Assembly: GCA_038496675.1 (NCBI GenBank) | Contig: CM076651.1 | Location: forward strand, 18,001,746-18,065,745 | From: Rachycentron canadum | Taxonomy: Eukaryota > Chordata > Actinopteri > Carangiformes > Rachycentridae | Length of the DNA stretch: 64,000 bases | Reading direction: 5' to 3' | In this document: one piece after another, positions 25,981-39,312 of the stretch | Position numbering within the stretch: position 1 is the first letter of the stretch | Layout of the letters: every line of letters begins with the position of its first letter | Translations under genes and position numbers: made by a program | The notes under the pieces: model-generated | Database searches by the model: none | The model's input: the letters and a program-made list of their open reading frames with translations, nothing else | What the model was told of the DNA's origin: nothing

Positions 25981-26190
25981 GTTTAAACGTGCCATTAAAA
26001 ACACATTTATGTTTATGAGGCTAAAGCTGCTCATTAAATCACACATTTGTGTTTAGATGGGTAAAACCACCATCATTAAATATAACAGTGGAGCTCATTT
26101 TGTTAAAACCAGTCATTAAAACATATTCATTTGTGTTTACGGTGGTTTAAAACCACCAATTAAAGTTTAAAAGTCACTCTGTATCAGAAC
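25981..26190. repeat. Diverged tandem repeat, unit about 40-43 bp, about 5 units
   Basis: Successive units start near 25981, 26021, 26061, 26103 and 26146. Each has a TAAA-rich start, a short C/G-containing core (GTGCC, GCTGC, CCACC, CCAG, CCACC), then ATTAAA. Units 1, 2 and 4 continue with an ACAnATTTnTGTTTA-like block and GG. Units 1 and 2 are exactly 40 bp apart. The units have drifted, so this is an old minisatellite. Confidence 0.7.
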
Positions 26191-27598
26191 CTGCCATCAA
26201 AAGGACGAGTAGGTTTTTGTTGCAGGTGGGTTTTTTTTTTCATGCTTTTACATGCATAGTTCACATTATAACTAGTTTCAGTGACATTATTATCTTCCAC
26301 TAAAGACTAATATTATGGGATCCAGTGTCAGTTCCTTCAGACTGAAGAAGAAAAACCAGGATTGTCTCAGTTTATCTCATTCTAGTGGAAGGGATGGAAA
26401 GGTACACCCTTTACTTTAATGATATCCTGCAAAAAAAGGCCAGCAACAGGTGCATATAATTTCTTTTTGAGGGTGTTATATATACTCGCAATAAGAAATG
26501 TTAAGGAAACTGCATAAGGTGATAAACTGTACAGGATAAAGATCTGACTGAGATTTCTAGCATTAATCCCACTGTGTTACCAGCACAGAAGTTGCTTGCT
26601 CAGTGGGGATAGAGACAGTTTCAATTTCAATCCCAAATCTTATTTTTATATATTCAACCACATGTAGTGTCATTACAACAGTTTAAGAGTGCAAAGAAAT
26701 TGAGGGTCTGTACACTTGAACAGCAGTGTTTTCTACATCCACTACTATTATTTCTACTTATCTGCAGGAAAAGAATCATACTTCAGGCATCTGGTTTTAT
26801 ACATCTAACCACTTTCCTACTGTTTTCTTCTGATCCATTTTACTCTCATTTTCATCATTTTCTTATTTGATTTGTTCAAATAAAGACATCCCTCTGTCTA
26901 TCATCATTCCTTTCCTCCCTCTGTCCTTTTCTACCTCCTTTCTCAATTCTCAGTTTTTTGTCCCCCATTTTACTTCCAATCACACCCTTTTTTCCTGTTT
27001 TTCAGCTCTGCCATTCCTCTTGCTGTCCTTTCTTTTCCCCATGCCATAAACCTTGTGACTGAGGTCTCCCAGGTGTAGTGAGAAATGCAGTAAAGTTTGA
27101 GAGGTGTGTGTGTGTGTGAGAAAGTGATGTGGTGATATGGAAAAGATAATTGGACCAGACATCGATTGTAAATCACGGAGGGTTTAGGTTCTCGTAATGG
27201 GAGAGTATTTCTTTTTTACAGTCACAATTTCAGCGTGTGTGTGAACTAACACACACACACACAGTGTGATTAGTTCAGGTAATCAGGACAGACAAATAGA
27301 GATCAGAGATAAAGAAATGGAAAAGTATGTAACAAAAATGTGCAGTGTCTGATTAGCTATAGACGTCTTTCAAGTCACATGCAATTCTAGAAAGAAACTA
27401 AAAAGAATAAGGACAAAAATGAATGAAAGAAGGCAAATGCAGCCCAAAGTCACAAAAAGAAGGGAGAAGTTCTTGAGTAAAGAAGAAATGGGAATAAAAA
27501 AAGAAGAAGAAATATTTTGCATACCGGGCGGGAATAAACTTCCACCATGCCCGCTTTCTTTAATTAATCCCTTTGCTTGTCACTCAAGCTGTTTAGCA

Positions 27599-27601
<3 letters not shown>

Positions 27602-27635
<34 letters not shown>
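27602..27635. repeat. (GT)17 microsatellite
   Basis: A perfect GT array about 180 bp before the first assembly gap. Confidence 0.96.
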
Positions 27636-27639
<4 letters not shown>

Positions 27640-27766
27640 TTATTTACTTTGTAAATGCTCTTTATGTGTGTGATGTTAGAGAGAAATGGACAGTGTGTGC
27701 GTCCAGAGCTGGTGCATATTAAACAGGAATACACTAAGAATAATAAGAAGGGAAAGGGAGGAGTGG

Positions 27767-27806
27767 TGTGTGTATGTGTGTGTGTGTATGTGTGTGTGTG
27801 TGTGTT
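27767..27806. repeat. (GT)n microsatellite abutting an assembly gap
   Basis: An imperfect GT run with two TATG steps. It is followed by four G and then the N run, so the true length of the array is unknown. Confidence 0.9.
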
Positions 27807-27810
27807 GGGG

Positions 27811-28153
27811 NNNNNNNNNNNNNNNNNNNNNNNNNNNNNNNNNNNNNNNNNNNNNNNNNNNNNNNNNNNNNNNNNNNNNNNNNNNNNNNNNNNNNNNNNN
27901 NNNNNNNNNNNNNNNNNNNNNNNNNNNNNNNNNNNNNNNNNNNNNNNNNNNNNNNNNNNNNNNNNNNNNNNNNNNNNNNNNNNNNNNNNNNNNNNNNNNN
28001 NNNNNNNNNNNNNNNNNNNNNNNNNNNNNNNNNNNNNNNNNNNNNNNNNNNNNNNNNNNNNNNNNNNNNNNNNNNNNNNNNNNNNNNNNNNNNNNNNNNN
28101 NNNNNNNNNNNNNNNNNNNNNNNNNNNNNNNNNNNNNNNNNNNNNNNNNNNNN
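27811..28153. other. Assembly gap (343 N)
   Basis: A run of N. It is bordered on the left by a GT microsatellite and on the right by a library adapter remnant. Any open frame drawn through it is meaningless. Confidence 0.99.
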
Positions 28154-28182
28154 GTGTATAAGAGACAGGGGGGGGGGGGGGG
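28154..28182. other. Tn5/Nextera mosaic-end adapter remnant plus poly-G (artefact)
   Basis: Bases 28154-28168 read gtgtataagagacag, identical to the last 15 nt of the 19-nt Tn5 mosaic end used in Nextera-type libraries. They lie exactly at the gap edge. They run into 15 consecutive G (28168-28182), typical of two-colour sequencing chemistry after signal loss. This is almost certainly contamination of the assembly and not fish sequence. Confidence 0.9.
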
Positions 28183-28200
28183 TTAGGGTTAGGGTTGGGA
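28183..28200 (+). repeat. Short telomere-like (TTAGGG)2
   Basis: Two exact TTAGGG units followed by TTGGGA directly after the artefactual poly-G. It may be real interstitial sequence or part of the misassembled gap edge. Confidence 0.6.
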
Positions 28201-31200
28201 ATAAAAAGTGAGAGGGGAGGAAAAGAGGAACTGACAGAATAAGGAAGGAAATACTGAAGGCAGTGAGAGCTGGCTGAGATGAAAGGAAAGGAGGGAAGCA
28301 GGAGATGAATGGGGCCATATAAAGAGGCTGGTGGTGACAAAGAAGGATAGAAAGAAATAAAAAAGGACACAAGAAGAGATAAGAAGATAAACTTTAACAC
28401 CCCAAAATAACAAATTACACAGTGACTGACGCTAAAAGCGACAGTGTGTGTGTCACGCTGGTGGGGTAACTTCGGAGTTTACTAAACTTAAGATTCCCTC
28501 TGTGATTCATGGTCACACCCACTTGTGTCATCTTTTCTGTTGAAGATGTTACAAGTGTTTTTTTCATCAGCTCCTCACAGCTTCAACTGTCTGCAAACAT
28601 GTTCGCTGCAAGTGCTTTGGCAGAGACCAACTAACAATCATGGGACTGTCAATCGATTAAAACACAAGCAGAAAATGACCTCATACGCCTGAATAGTACA
28701 GTATAATGGCGACGTGTGAACGAGTCTAAAAAAAGTTTTGCTCGGTTAAAATTCACTTGGGAAAGTGAATGGAGAACATGCCACGGTTCAGGGACATGGT
28801 CACTGAGTGCACGGCTGATCGGTTTCAGTTTATTTCTTCTATTTCTCTGCTTTCTACTGTTTCTCATCGACGTTCTCTCTGGCTCATAATCTGTAAATGT
28901 AACTGTCTTGGCTCACAGTTTTAGGGAATGGGTTTGACATGTTTTAGTTGTGGGGGAGCTGTCAGAGAGAAGCTGCCAGTCTTCTAAAGCTGTAAAAGTC
29001 CGGTTATAATGTATATACAGTGTGAGGTAGATGACGAAGTTTCTGGCACATCTCAATACAAGTTAAACAGATGTTGCTATTGAGGTGATTGTTATTTGAT
29101 TAATTGATATAATTGATGGAAACAAATCAGATCACTGTATCGATGGAAGTAGTATGTAAACACGAAAAAATATAGAATTCAGCCGAAAGCACAGCTGAGC
29201 CAAAGTAAAGCTTAGACAGGCTTAGTCCTCAAACCACTGCTGAATACATCTCCTCAGGCAAATGTACCAACCTCAATGTGAGTCACGGGTGTGTGGGTCT
29301 GTCACATTAATAGAGTCCATCTCGGAGAGGGTGAGGGTGCTGCCAGGAAAAGAGCAATCATGAGTTGTAAGTTTCTCAAAATAAAAAGTAAGGCTATGGA
29401 GTTTTACTGAAATGTATGACTTTTTGAAAGTAAACCAAAGGTAAATGTTCCACTTAAATGTGTGTTGAACTTGGCCTTGTCTTATCCATCAGTGTCAAAT
29501 AAGAGCATGAACACACTGCTGCCATCGGAGTCAAATGTGTTGCTTCTTTTTAGTCAGAAATCTGTCAAACTCTGTTTTCCCTGGAGAATGCTGCCAGCTG
29601 TGGGTGGGGGTCGCACCGGGTTTTATGGCTGCCACAGCTTTTCCCTGGTGTATGAAGAGATTTTTTTGTATTAAGAAACATTTAATTATCTGAGCATGAA
29701 ACATGAATATGTCTTTGATCAGGATGCTGTGGCTGTGACCGGTGGTTGCTCCTGTAATGTTGGCTACAGAGGAGCTGACTCTGCCATCATTGTAAATCCC
29801 TGTGACTGGTGACCAGCGCCAAAATGCCAAAATAAGGCCCAAACTTGGCTGGAAACATAGACGTGATGACTTTGGGTTGAACAGGGCTTTAGAAACTGTT
29901 CTCCTTTTTACTCTTTAGTGAAACTGTGATCTGCCAGGCAGAAACCATTGGGGGTTGTAAGCAGGCTCCACTGAGCATGCTCCGTAGCATCCGCCAGCTT
30001 GGTCTGTCGACAAGCAAAGGCGGTGTCGGCTTTTAAGGGGAAAGGAAAGACTGAGGCGCTCGACTGAGCTTCAGTGAAGCAGAAAGACTTTTATATAAGG
30101 TTTTAGAACTGAGAAGAGTCCCAAGAGGGTGGGAAAGTGAAACATGAAGAGGTGGGGTTACATTTCTTCATCAGATCACCATCAGTAACTGCTGCCCTTC
30201 ATTGATCCAAAATGAAAGTGTCCAAGCCACTTGGACTTACTGTTATTTAATGCTCTGCTCTGTCTTTTATACCTATGAACAAACGTACCGCACATCAGAT
30301 GGAGACGTAAAAAGTCAAGACAAATCAAATGATTATTCAGAGGCAGTGAGATGGGTTTATGATTCTATTTATATAGTGATTTAGGTCATATTCACATTCA
30401 TCAATTTTCTCATAACAAGACTTTTCTTTTGCACAGTTAGTCCAGTTTTTTTGGGCTGGTGAGAAAAATATTGATCTTGGTGTGACTCAAACAACCAGAC
30501 CAATACTGTTTGAAAGGGGGTCTCAGTCCCCTGCAAGCAGGCCCCTCAGTAATAACCCCAGACTTGTGCAGTACAAGTGTTTACCTGTTTGTCTGTTCTT
30601 ATTTTCATAGAGGATATCAATATGCACATTAGTAGCATGGACCTCACCTGAATTAGATTTTCTCTATTGGGTCCTGAGAAATTGCTGATGCCAAACAGTG
30701 AGTAATGTCAGTGCTGTGACGTCAGTCTGTGTAACTTCATGTTTGCACCACTTGCCTTGTTTGTAAAAAAAAAACAACATTTTTTTATTTTTTTTTAGAA
30801 TAATTTTGTCAGAATATTTTTGTCCCTGCACCAATTAAATATTTTATCTGCTAAAACAATATTTGACACAACCGCATCAGTTATGTTTTCATCTGCTGCT
30901 TCCCAACAAATTCCATCCACTACACTTCATCTCTTGAGGAACATTTTTTTGTGAATTAAATCTGCCAACAAATGGAGCAGGCATCCCTATAAAACAATAT
31001 CAAGACATAGATGCTACCAAGGTAACACACACACACACCTTCATACATTCCTACTAATCCTCACCGGTAGCAGAGTATTTTTTAAAATCACGTAATACTG
31101 ATGTTGGTTTTCTATGCACTCATATTTGTTTTATGTTTTTAATATAACACTGCTTCTGAGTCTACTCTGGTCGTTTTAATCATTGTGTGAAGACAGATAT

Positions 31201-32897
31201 AGCTAATCTTTGCACATATTTTACATTTTAATCCGTCTAAAACAGAAATATTCTCTATTTCCTGCTACAGAAACTACAGAAATTTCCCTCCATATAATAT
31301 TAAATGACTTTTTTCTAGTATCTGTCTTGACTGAGAGGGATATGAATGTATCTAATTATGTGGGGGAATAAAGGAGGGACATATAAAGTGAACAAAAAGC
31401 TCATATAATCACACGTAACAACATATACTATACCCACACACGAACACACACACACACACATACACAAACACACTTCCTCCTCATGCCTGAGCTGAAACAC
31501 CAGTTAAGTTGTTTTACAGGCTTGCTGATTATTTTGATAAGACCTAATGATGATGGATTGACTGAGATTTAATTTAATGTCTCATAAATTTTAAGGTGGC
31601 CCATTGTTTTTCCTTCTTTCAGAGGTTTGAAAACCATTATGCAGTGAGGGTTATGGTACATTAAACAGGCCACCTTTAAAGCCTGGAGTCAGGCTGCAGC
31701 GGGAGCAGGGCTGGTGTTTATCATCTCCAGGCAAAATAATATATATGAAAAGAAATGCTACAAATATGGCTTGTGATTATCATTATTATTGCTTTAATTG
31801 AAAGTGAAAAGCTTGATCCAAATGAAATGCTTTCTTTTGTCAGTACACTCAGTGAGTTTGATTTAGTTGGCCAGGAACATGTGGGTGTGTGTTGCGGGTG
31901 AAGTGTGTGTTCACCAGTTGCAAGTTAAAGTTTGAAAAATGCGATATGCAACCAAGAAAAATATTATTTCAGCCAATCCACTTTAGTTGTTAGTTTTGTA
32001 AATGTGACCTCCAGACTGGTGGAAATACACAATAATGTTAGCAGGTGAAATCAGTGCTCACACCAGCCAGAGATGAACTATAATAATAGAGTCACGCAAC
32101 ATACATAGTTCTCAAAAAATATTTTCATGAGTGTGTGTTTGCTTTGTCCTGAGCTGGTCTGCAGCCTTAATAATACATAGATTTGGTTCTAAATCAAAGA
32201 GCTCCACTCAGATCAACAGTGAATTACAATGCAAAATACAAACACAAAAATACACAACAGCTCTTTAAACACACAACACTGTGTCTTTTTTTTATGTTTT
32301 GTTATGCTGACTTTCAGTCCATTTTTTCAGTGCGTTTTACTCATCTTTAGGGAGTGTTAAAATTTTGTGAGGCGTGTTTGTTTTGTCTTTGGGGAGTGCT
32401 TAGACTGTTTTGGTGTGTTTGTGTGTGTAAGTGGTGAGCAAGAGGTGACGCTGCTAAATGAGACAAAGGTGTGTATGTGTAGCTTCTTGCTTCTTATGAG
32501 GACCTTCAGAAAACATCCTCAAAGCCCTAATTATTATCAGATACCGACCGGAGTATCCACAGTATCTCCACTCTGTCAGATGCAGCTTTCCAGAGGGTTC
32601 AACGAGCACATGAACGCACCACGACCACCCATTCCATGTCCTAAAATTTATTAGAGCTAAACACTGACACACAGCATATCACTCAGCGCCCACAATGCTG
32701 CAGTCCCGCCCCCTCACCCAAACACGCACTCTCCTCCTCTGCTTTGACAGTGATGATGGATGTCTTTAAGGACGGAGGGAATCGACAAATAAACATCTGG
32801 CACCGTAATCTATGGGTCAAGAGGTTGTAGAGCATGTCCAATGTGTGTGTGCGCAAGAGTGTTAATGACACCATCATACTGATCAGCCACGTTTAGG

Positions 32898-32931
32898 GGT
32901 CGTGACCTCTAGTGCAGGGTCTTGACCTTGA
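32898..32931. promoter_or_regulatory. Paired GGTC-N2-GACC motifs with an ERR/NR5A-type site
   Basis: GGTCGTGACC (32898-32907) and GGTCTTGACC (32918-32927) lie 20 bp apart, start to start. TGACCTTGA at 32923-32931 is the reverse complement of TCAAGGTCA, the extended half-site bound by ERR and NR5A receptors. Motif evidence only. Confidence 0.3.
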
Positions 32932-35241
32932 CGTGCTGTAGGAACCACGCAACAATCATCACTGTGTCCTCACAGAGCGGACCAACGCGACCTGTTTGTT
33001 TTACTTTAATGGTTCTTTTCTGTCTTAGATTCTGCTAAATGGTAAACACTGATGAGTGACTGAGAAGAGCCACTGGCAGGAGAGTGTGAGCCAACATAAA
33101 TATATGAGAAGAAATGAATTTTACACTTCACGCTGTAGATTGGATTTATCTGAAGAATAACTGAGAGATCAGAATGATCAGAAAGACAGAAATCTCCTAA
33201 GGCCTAAAATGCATTTTCTCCATAGACATAGAAGAGACGTAAACTGTGGACATCTCAAAGTGTAAGCATCAAAATCAATATTGCTCTTTCTTCATAAACC
33301 ATTAAGATTTCACATTTGTTAAACTTCCAGAGAGCCAAGAAAAGTTTTGTTGGGTTTGTTATTTGTGGGACTTTATCTCTGTGTAAAGTCTATGAGGCAG
33401 AGAAAAAGGCCATTGATGTGTTGCATATGGTGCATGTGCTGTGTGAATAACTTTGATTAGAGTCTGACATGCAGCCATTTATGGGTGAAACAGAGAATAC
33501 CGCCAACCACAGAGAGTGTTAAAAAAAGTTCAGTGAAAAATCGAAGAATAACCAGTGCTCAAAAGAATCTTATCTGTTGCTTTCATTTAGCGTCTTATGA
33601 TGCAGTGACATCACGAGGGCAAAACGACCAGTCATCCGTGAAATACATAGTTCACAGTTAATGTTGTCTGCCTTTTAAGAAATTAAAGCTGTGCCAAATC
33701 CAGAATTTATAGGATGCCCTCCTACTTTTCTGTAATAGGTGGCTTTGCTATGAAATACTGCTTCTGTGATTATTTCCATGCAGTATTTAATATGGAACTA
33801 CATGACTCATTTTCCTGCAGTAATACATATATGTATAAGTTATTACGGTCATGCATTATACACGTCTATGTCCAGTATCCTGCAGGAATAGAAGTTCACT
33901 AAGGAATGCTATGTACAGGAAAAGCTGTCCTAACAAAGGAAATTTATGTTGGCATTTGTGTTGATAAGGTTGTCACTGGCAGTTTGTCTCCTCACAGGCT
34001 GTTTAATGCATTTGACTAAAAACCAACTGAATGCTCACTTTGGGGGAGAGGAGAGAAAGGTGGATGATTTAGTTAAGGGAGACGAGGTGCAGACAGGACA
34101 GGTGGCTCGACAGGGATTTAACCCAGGATGAAGCTATCTCCGTGTCTGCATGTGTGCCTGTACTTATTCTTGTTTTTGTATCTTTACAAGAACCACGTTT
34201 GCTTGCAGGGATAAAAGGACATGCATTTTAAGTGAGAACATTTTTGTCACTTCTGTAAGGGCAGAGATGCATCACGTACAAAGGTAGGAGTCAGATTGAA
34301 TATTAAAGACAGAGGGTACAGAAACACTGCTATGAGTTTCTGTCTTCATGGACATGTGTAGGTGCGTTCTTGACTTGGCTTTGTTTCTCCCATCAGACAC
34401 AACCCAGCTAGCTTCTGGAAAAACACGGAGTGAATTATAAATTGAATAGAGATATTGTCTCTGAGAAAAAAGGAGAAAAGTGGTTGAGATGTTCAGTTTT
34501 GCAATGTGGAGAGACAATACAAAAAGAAGTACACAGTGGTGGCAATACAGGGCGTTGACAAGCATTTAATAGTGGGGAAAAAAAGATTTAGTCAGAAATT
34601 TATACTGTCACTTAGCAATTCTGCTTGATGTCTTTAAATTATCTTTGTACTTTGAAGTTGGGATCCATGAGAAAATATCTCATTGACAGCTTTACAGGAT
34701 TTGTCAAACCTTTATTCTTGGTCATTAAGGAAGTACATGACTGCAGCAATCACATAACACACGCACAGGGAACTTCTATGGTGACTATTTGGCCTCTTCC
34801 AGGAAAAATATAGGGTGGAAAAATTGCTATTAAATCACTTGTATATCATTGACCCCTTTTTTCATGGATAGATCTAACAGAGCAAAAATGAATATATAAC
34901 ATAAAGGGAAAAAATAAGTGGTTATTATTAGGAAGTAAATGAAAAAGAAACTCTGAAGATGAAACTGCTGATAACAAGAACAGAAAAATTTAACTTTATG
35001 TCAGTGAACGTTGTATTGATTAGTCATAAGAGATATCTCAGTCCTCCCCGCTACACCCAACCTGAGCAGAACAAGGGGCTTTAAACGACTTCCTCATGCA
35101 GGTCCACGGCTTTTTTTCAGCATAATGGAAGTCCCCATGTGGTCTCTCCAGAGCGTCAGCCGGGCTTTATCCTGGTCTGGGAGTGTTTAGCGTCCAGTGG
35201 TCAGTGGCCGGGTCACCGCTTAATCAGGACAGGCAGGAGTC

Positions 35242-35246
<5 letters not shown>

Positions 35247-35292
<46 letters not shown>
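35247..35292. repeat. (GT)23 microsatellite
   Basis: A perfect array, the first of a pair of GT arrays separated by about 70 bp. Confidence 0.97.
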
Positions 35293-35294
<2 letters not shown>

Positions 35295-35360
35295 TTCACT
35301 GCTAAGGTCAGACTCTAATCAGTCTAAATTGAGAGTTGGGGCGCATAAAAATCCTCTCGT

Positions 35361-35423
<63 letters not shown>

Positions 35424-35436
35424 GTATGTGTGTGTA
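35361..35436. repeat. (GT)n microsatellite, imperfect at the right
   Basis: A long GT run with CG and AT interruptions near its right end. Confidence 0.97.
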
Positions 35437-35981
35437 CCTATATTCATTCACTCTCTCTTCTCTTTCTTTCCTTCCATTTGTCATTAACTCCTTAACATAA
35501 CTTTCCTCTCCTACTTTACTATCTTTTACTATAGTTTGCCTGTAGTACCTCTCTTTTTTCTTTCCGCTCTCTTGTTTGTTTCTTTGTTTTTCTCCTTCCA
35601 TCTTTCCCCTGCTTAAATATCTCCTCCAGCAGAAGAAGTGAGTTGCACTGCAAAGAGAAATATTTTCTCTGGGGAAAATGTGTCTTCTCTCATTTCCCTT
35701 CTTCCCTTCCCTTCTTTGTATAGCCACTTCTTCCATCTTCTGTATTTTAAAATTTCTAATATTGCGTCATTTATATGAGATGCCAAAATTGAAATCCCCA
35801 AATGAAGACAGGAATTATCTTTATGATGTACAGTATTTAGGAGGCAGTGCGTTAGTATGACATTTGCCAATTTGCAGAAAACAAAAAGAACTAATGAATG
35901 GGATGTTATTATTTTTGGATTTTGTCATAGACCAAACTCAAATTTTGACCTACTGACGATGATGATTTATGATGAAGATTT

Positions 35982-36047
<66 letters not shown>

Positions 36048-36048
36048 C
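35982..36048. repeat. (ATG)22 trinucleotide microsatellite
   Basis: A perfect triplet array preceded by degenerate GATGA units from 35957. It generates a poly-Ile frame on the minus strand that is not a gene. Confidence 0.97.
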
Positions 36049-39000
36049 TGGAGAAACCTCCAAAGTCCAATGTGAACTGTGGGGTAAGGGCAATCTGCTG
36101 ATGTTGGTGATAGTTGAAGCATGAGGACAAAAATCAGCTCTCACCTCCTCCTGGAACAGATTTCATGTCTGATTTCCTCAACTTGGATGATATAAGAAAG
36201 AATTATGAGCACTGTGTTTGTATGGGGATTTCTTAAATGTTATGACCCATCCCTCACAGCATATAAAGCTCTTGAAAAGCCAAATAATCCATCGAGGGAA
36301 GAGATGGAGGCCGTTTAACCTGCACATATGTGCATAGGGAACATGAACCAGTAGAATATGAAAAAAAAAAAAAACAATCACTGTTGGCTTGTTAGCTTCC
36401 TTGTTCCATCACATACAGATAGTTACTCTGGCCTCTACTCTGGTCGCACTCTCTGGCTCACTGAAGGAACACATAACTTCACAATTACGTTTTCCAGCCT
36501 ATGATTTGCCAAATAAAATAATGAAACAGAACAAAAATAACCAATGTTTATCACCACAGACGCTTGGCCGAAGACATCCACTGAAACGCCACGAACAATG
36601 CTGCTGTCTGAGTGTATCATAGCCTACTGCTAACAAAACTTAAAATGAGTCTTAAAATATTAAAGCAGGAAGATTTAGAGGACAGTGGCTAAACATACAA
36701 CGTAAGGTTGCTCCCAGTCGGGTTACTTGTTTTGACACATCACTGAAGGAAAAACACAGGTAGGAAAAACACACTTAAATAGAACAGAGCCATTGTTAAT
36801 ATTAATGTCAAAACCAATGTTTTTCCCATCGTAACAACTCAAAATGTTCATTGTTTACTGCCACAAGAGAATTTTGGAACATGTAGGTTAAATCAATTTC
36901 CTATAACACTATTGGCAGCCTCATTGGCTGCTGCTCAGGTAAAGAGAAGTGGGCTTGCTTTAAACTGCAGTTTTTCATGGTAACAAATGCTGTTATGGCA
37001 ATGTCCAGGAGCATTTATGGCACACTCTCATGCACATTAGCCACTGAAAACTTCACGCATTTCTTAACAGTTCACCAACGTGGCGGCCAAGCGGGATTTG
37101 TCCCACTTTGCCCAATGGCCAGTACGACACTGTTCTTCAGCCACTGTGTCCTTTACTGCGTCTCCACTCATGTCAACTCCATTATCAGGGTTTCTACTCT
37201 CACGGTCAAGAAAGATGAAACATTTATGAACCCTCGGGCACATACCCAAACACACCAGCTGTCTCCTTGTCTTGTGCCTCGAGATTGTTCTCCATCCACT
37301 ATTTCTGTCCTGCCTTCCACATTGTGAATTCATGAACTTCTTGCCCTGCCATTCCCAATCACCACTCAAGGAGCAGCAGTCTGATTTGTCAAAGTGACGC
37401 AATGTCAAGATGCTGGTAAGTGGTCTTACGTTTCATCTCCACTGACAGCTTGAAGAGCATAACTCAGCCCCTGGAGGATTTTGTGAGGCGCAAAGAAGGT
37501 GCTTCACTCAGACAGTACAATCCAATCCGACAATTGACTGCAGTCCTTTAACAGAGGGGATTCTGGGAAGTATGGCTCTCCTTTCAGAGTGAATTACATT
37601 GTTCAAGAGTTTGGATGGCGAGTTGTGGGATTTTTAAGAAAAATCACCATGTTTGAAACCTATCTGAGTGTTGTCTGTGATTGGTAATGACATTAAGGAA
37701 TTTACAGAGAAAATTAAAGGAGAGAAAAGTAAAACAGGGCGAAGGAAATTCATTTTGTTTAATCAGTCCGGCTCCTCGTGTTCCTCTCACAATGTTGTGG
37801 TTAAAAAGGCATTCCCTCTCTCGGGTCATTTCCAGTTAACGGTTCTTCTGACAAATACAGGGAACACACATTCACAAGGGTCCTGAGATGACTGCTCTTC
37901 TACAGATTTATTCATTCAGCTCTTGAACACTCGCTCGGCCTGTGGCCTCTTCTGCTTTCCCACGTCTGTGTGTCCTTCACAAAGAGTCTGCCTTTTGACA
38001 AGTGTTGTCCAATCATCAGCCAGCTGAGAGCTCTTCACTACAACAAGAACAACTTCAATCACCAGCAGCCGCTAATTTGTGGAATCAGCTCCCGTGTTTG
38101 CTTGTAATGAAAACCTTTGTGCTCTTTGTCTGTGGAATTTATTAAGAAAACCCGTCAGTTTTCTGCACAATAAATTACAAGGTGTTTTTATTACTGCAAA
38201 CAACATAGATGTTTATGAAAATAATCTTATGGTCCATATTACATTTTTTGACATCACAGTCTGTAAAAAGCCACATTTAGTTTGTTTTATGTAACCATAA
38301 TATACATGATGCAACACAGGAATATTTTAACTTTCAAAACTTGGAGATTGCAAATTTAGTTATTTTTGAACGAGTTAACTTTCAGTTTCAGTTTCAAAGA
38401 CAATTAAAGTTAGTCTGGATTTACAATATATTTTGTAATAATTCGGAACATCTTTTGTAGAATTAAATCAAAGCCACGTTCATGATAGAAAACAAGGAAA
38501 CACCGCTGGCAGCCTCTTCTACCACTGTGTCTGATTTTTGTTAGAAAACTGCTGTATTGCTTTATGGCAACAAAAAACACAGACACAGAAAATGTGGATA
38601 ATATGTCAGAGTTAGGCAATTGCACATGATGAAACCAGAGAGTATCAGATGGAAAAATCCTTTCAAATATGTTTGTTGTCTGAAAGACCCAAAAAAGCCA
38701 GAAGACAAGGACAAGTAGCAACATCTTTATTTCATCAGTGAGCATCGTCTTTACTCGAAATATGATCTTAATTTCTAGAGGCACAAAACCACTGGAATGA
38801 GATGGAACCTATGCATTGTCAGCCTCCATAGTAATTTGACCATTTTCTTTGTGCATTATAAATGTCTAAATTGCTTAATGTACCATTTTGGAGGCACTTA
38901 TCAATATATTTTTTCTTTACTTTCTATTATATAGTGGAGACTGATAAGAATATTGGGACAGACCATTGCACAAAAACATTTCACTCATGGTATAATTAAA

Positions 39001-39242
39001 TATATCTGTTACTCTTAAGAAAAAAAGTTGCATATTTGGGGTTTAGGCATATGGCTTATCTAAAATATGGCTAAAATGTGCACTTATAATACACATGTAT
39101 AAATCAGACATTGTTCTTTGAAAAGTTGCCTGATTGACCAGGTAGTGAGTTTTCCAGACGCAATATCATCGCAATTGAAATCTTTTACAAAATATATATG
39201 CAAGGATGTCTAATAACGGTGCCATGGTGTGACAAAGGCTAA

Positions 39243-39312
39243 GAGGGGGAATCAAACCAATACTGTTGTGAGCACTGGACGGACGTTGTGTCACCCAACT
39301 GATCTGCCAGGA
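39243..39312 (-). mobile_element. tRNA-derived SINE head (candidate)
   Basis: On the minus strand an A-box-like GCAGATCAGTTGGGTGAC is followed 35 nt later by a B-box-like GGTTTGATTCC, which has one change from the GGTTCGAnTCC consensus. Spacing and order match a tRNA-type internal RNA polymerase III promoter. No full tRNA fold is apparent, so a SINE head is more likely than a tRNA gene. The 3' body was not identified. Confidence 0.5.

Noticed and set aside
28183..28200. Telomere or subtelomere signal
   Set aside because: Only two TTAGGG units next to an adapter/poly-G artefact. No evidence of a chromosome end.
27564..28400. Long open frames across 27564-28400 and 39457-40041
   Set aside because: They exist only because N runs translate without stops. 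The flanks are microsatellite.
38410..38784. 124-codon minus-strand frame
   Set aside because: No resemblance to a known family; biased Phe/Leu composition and no exon boundaries.
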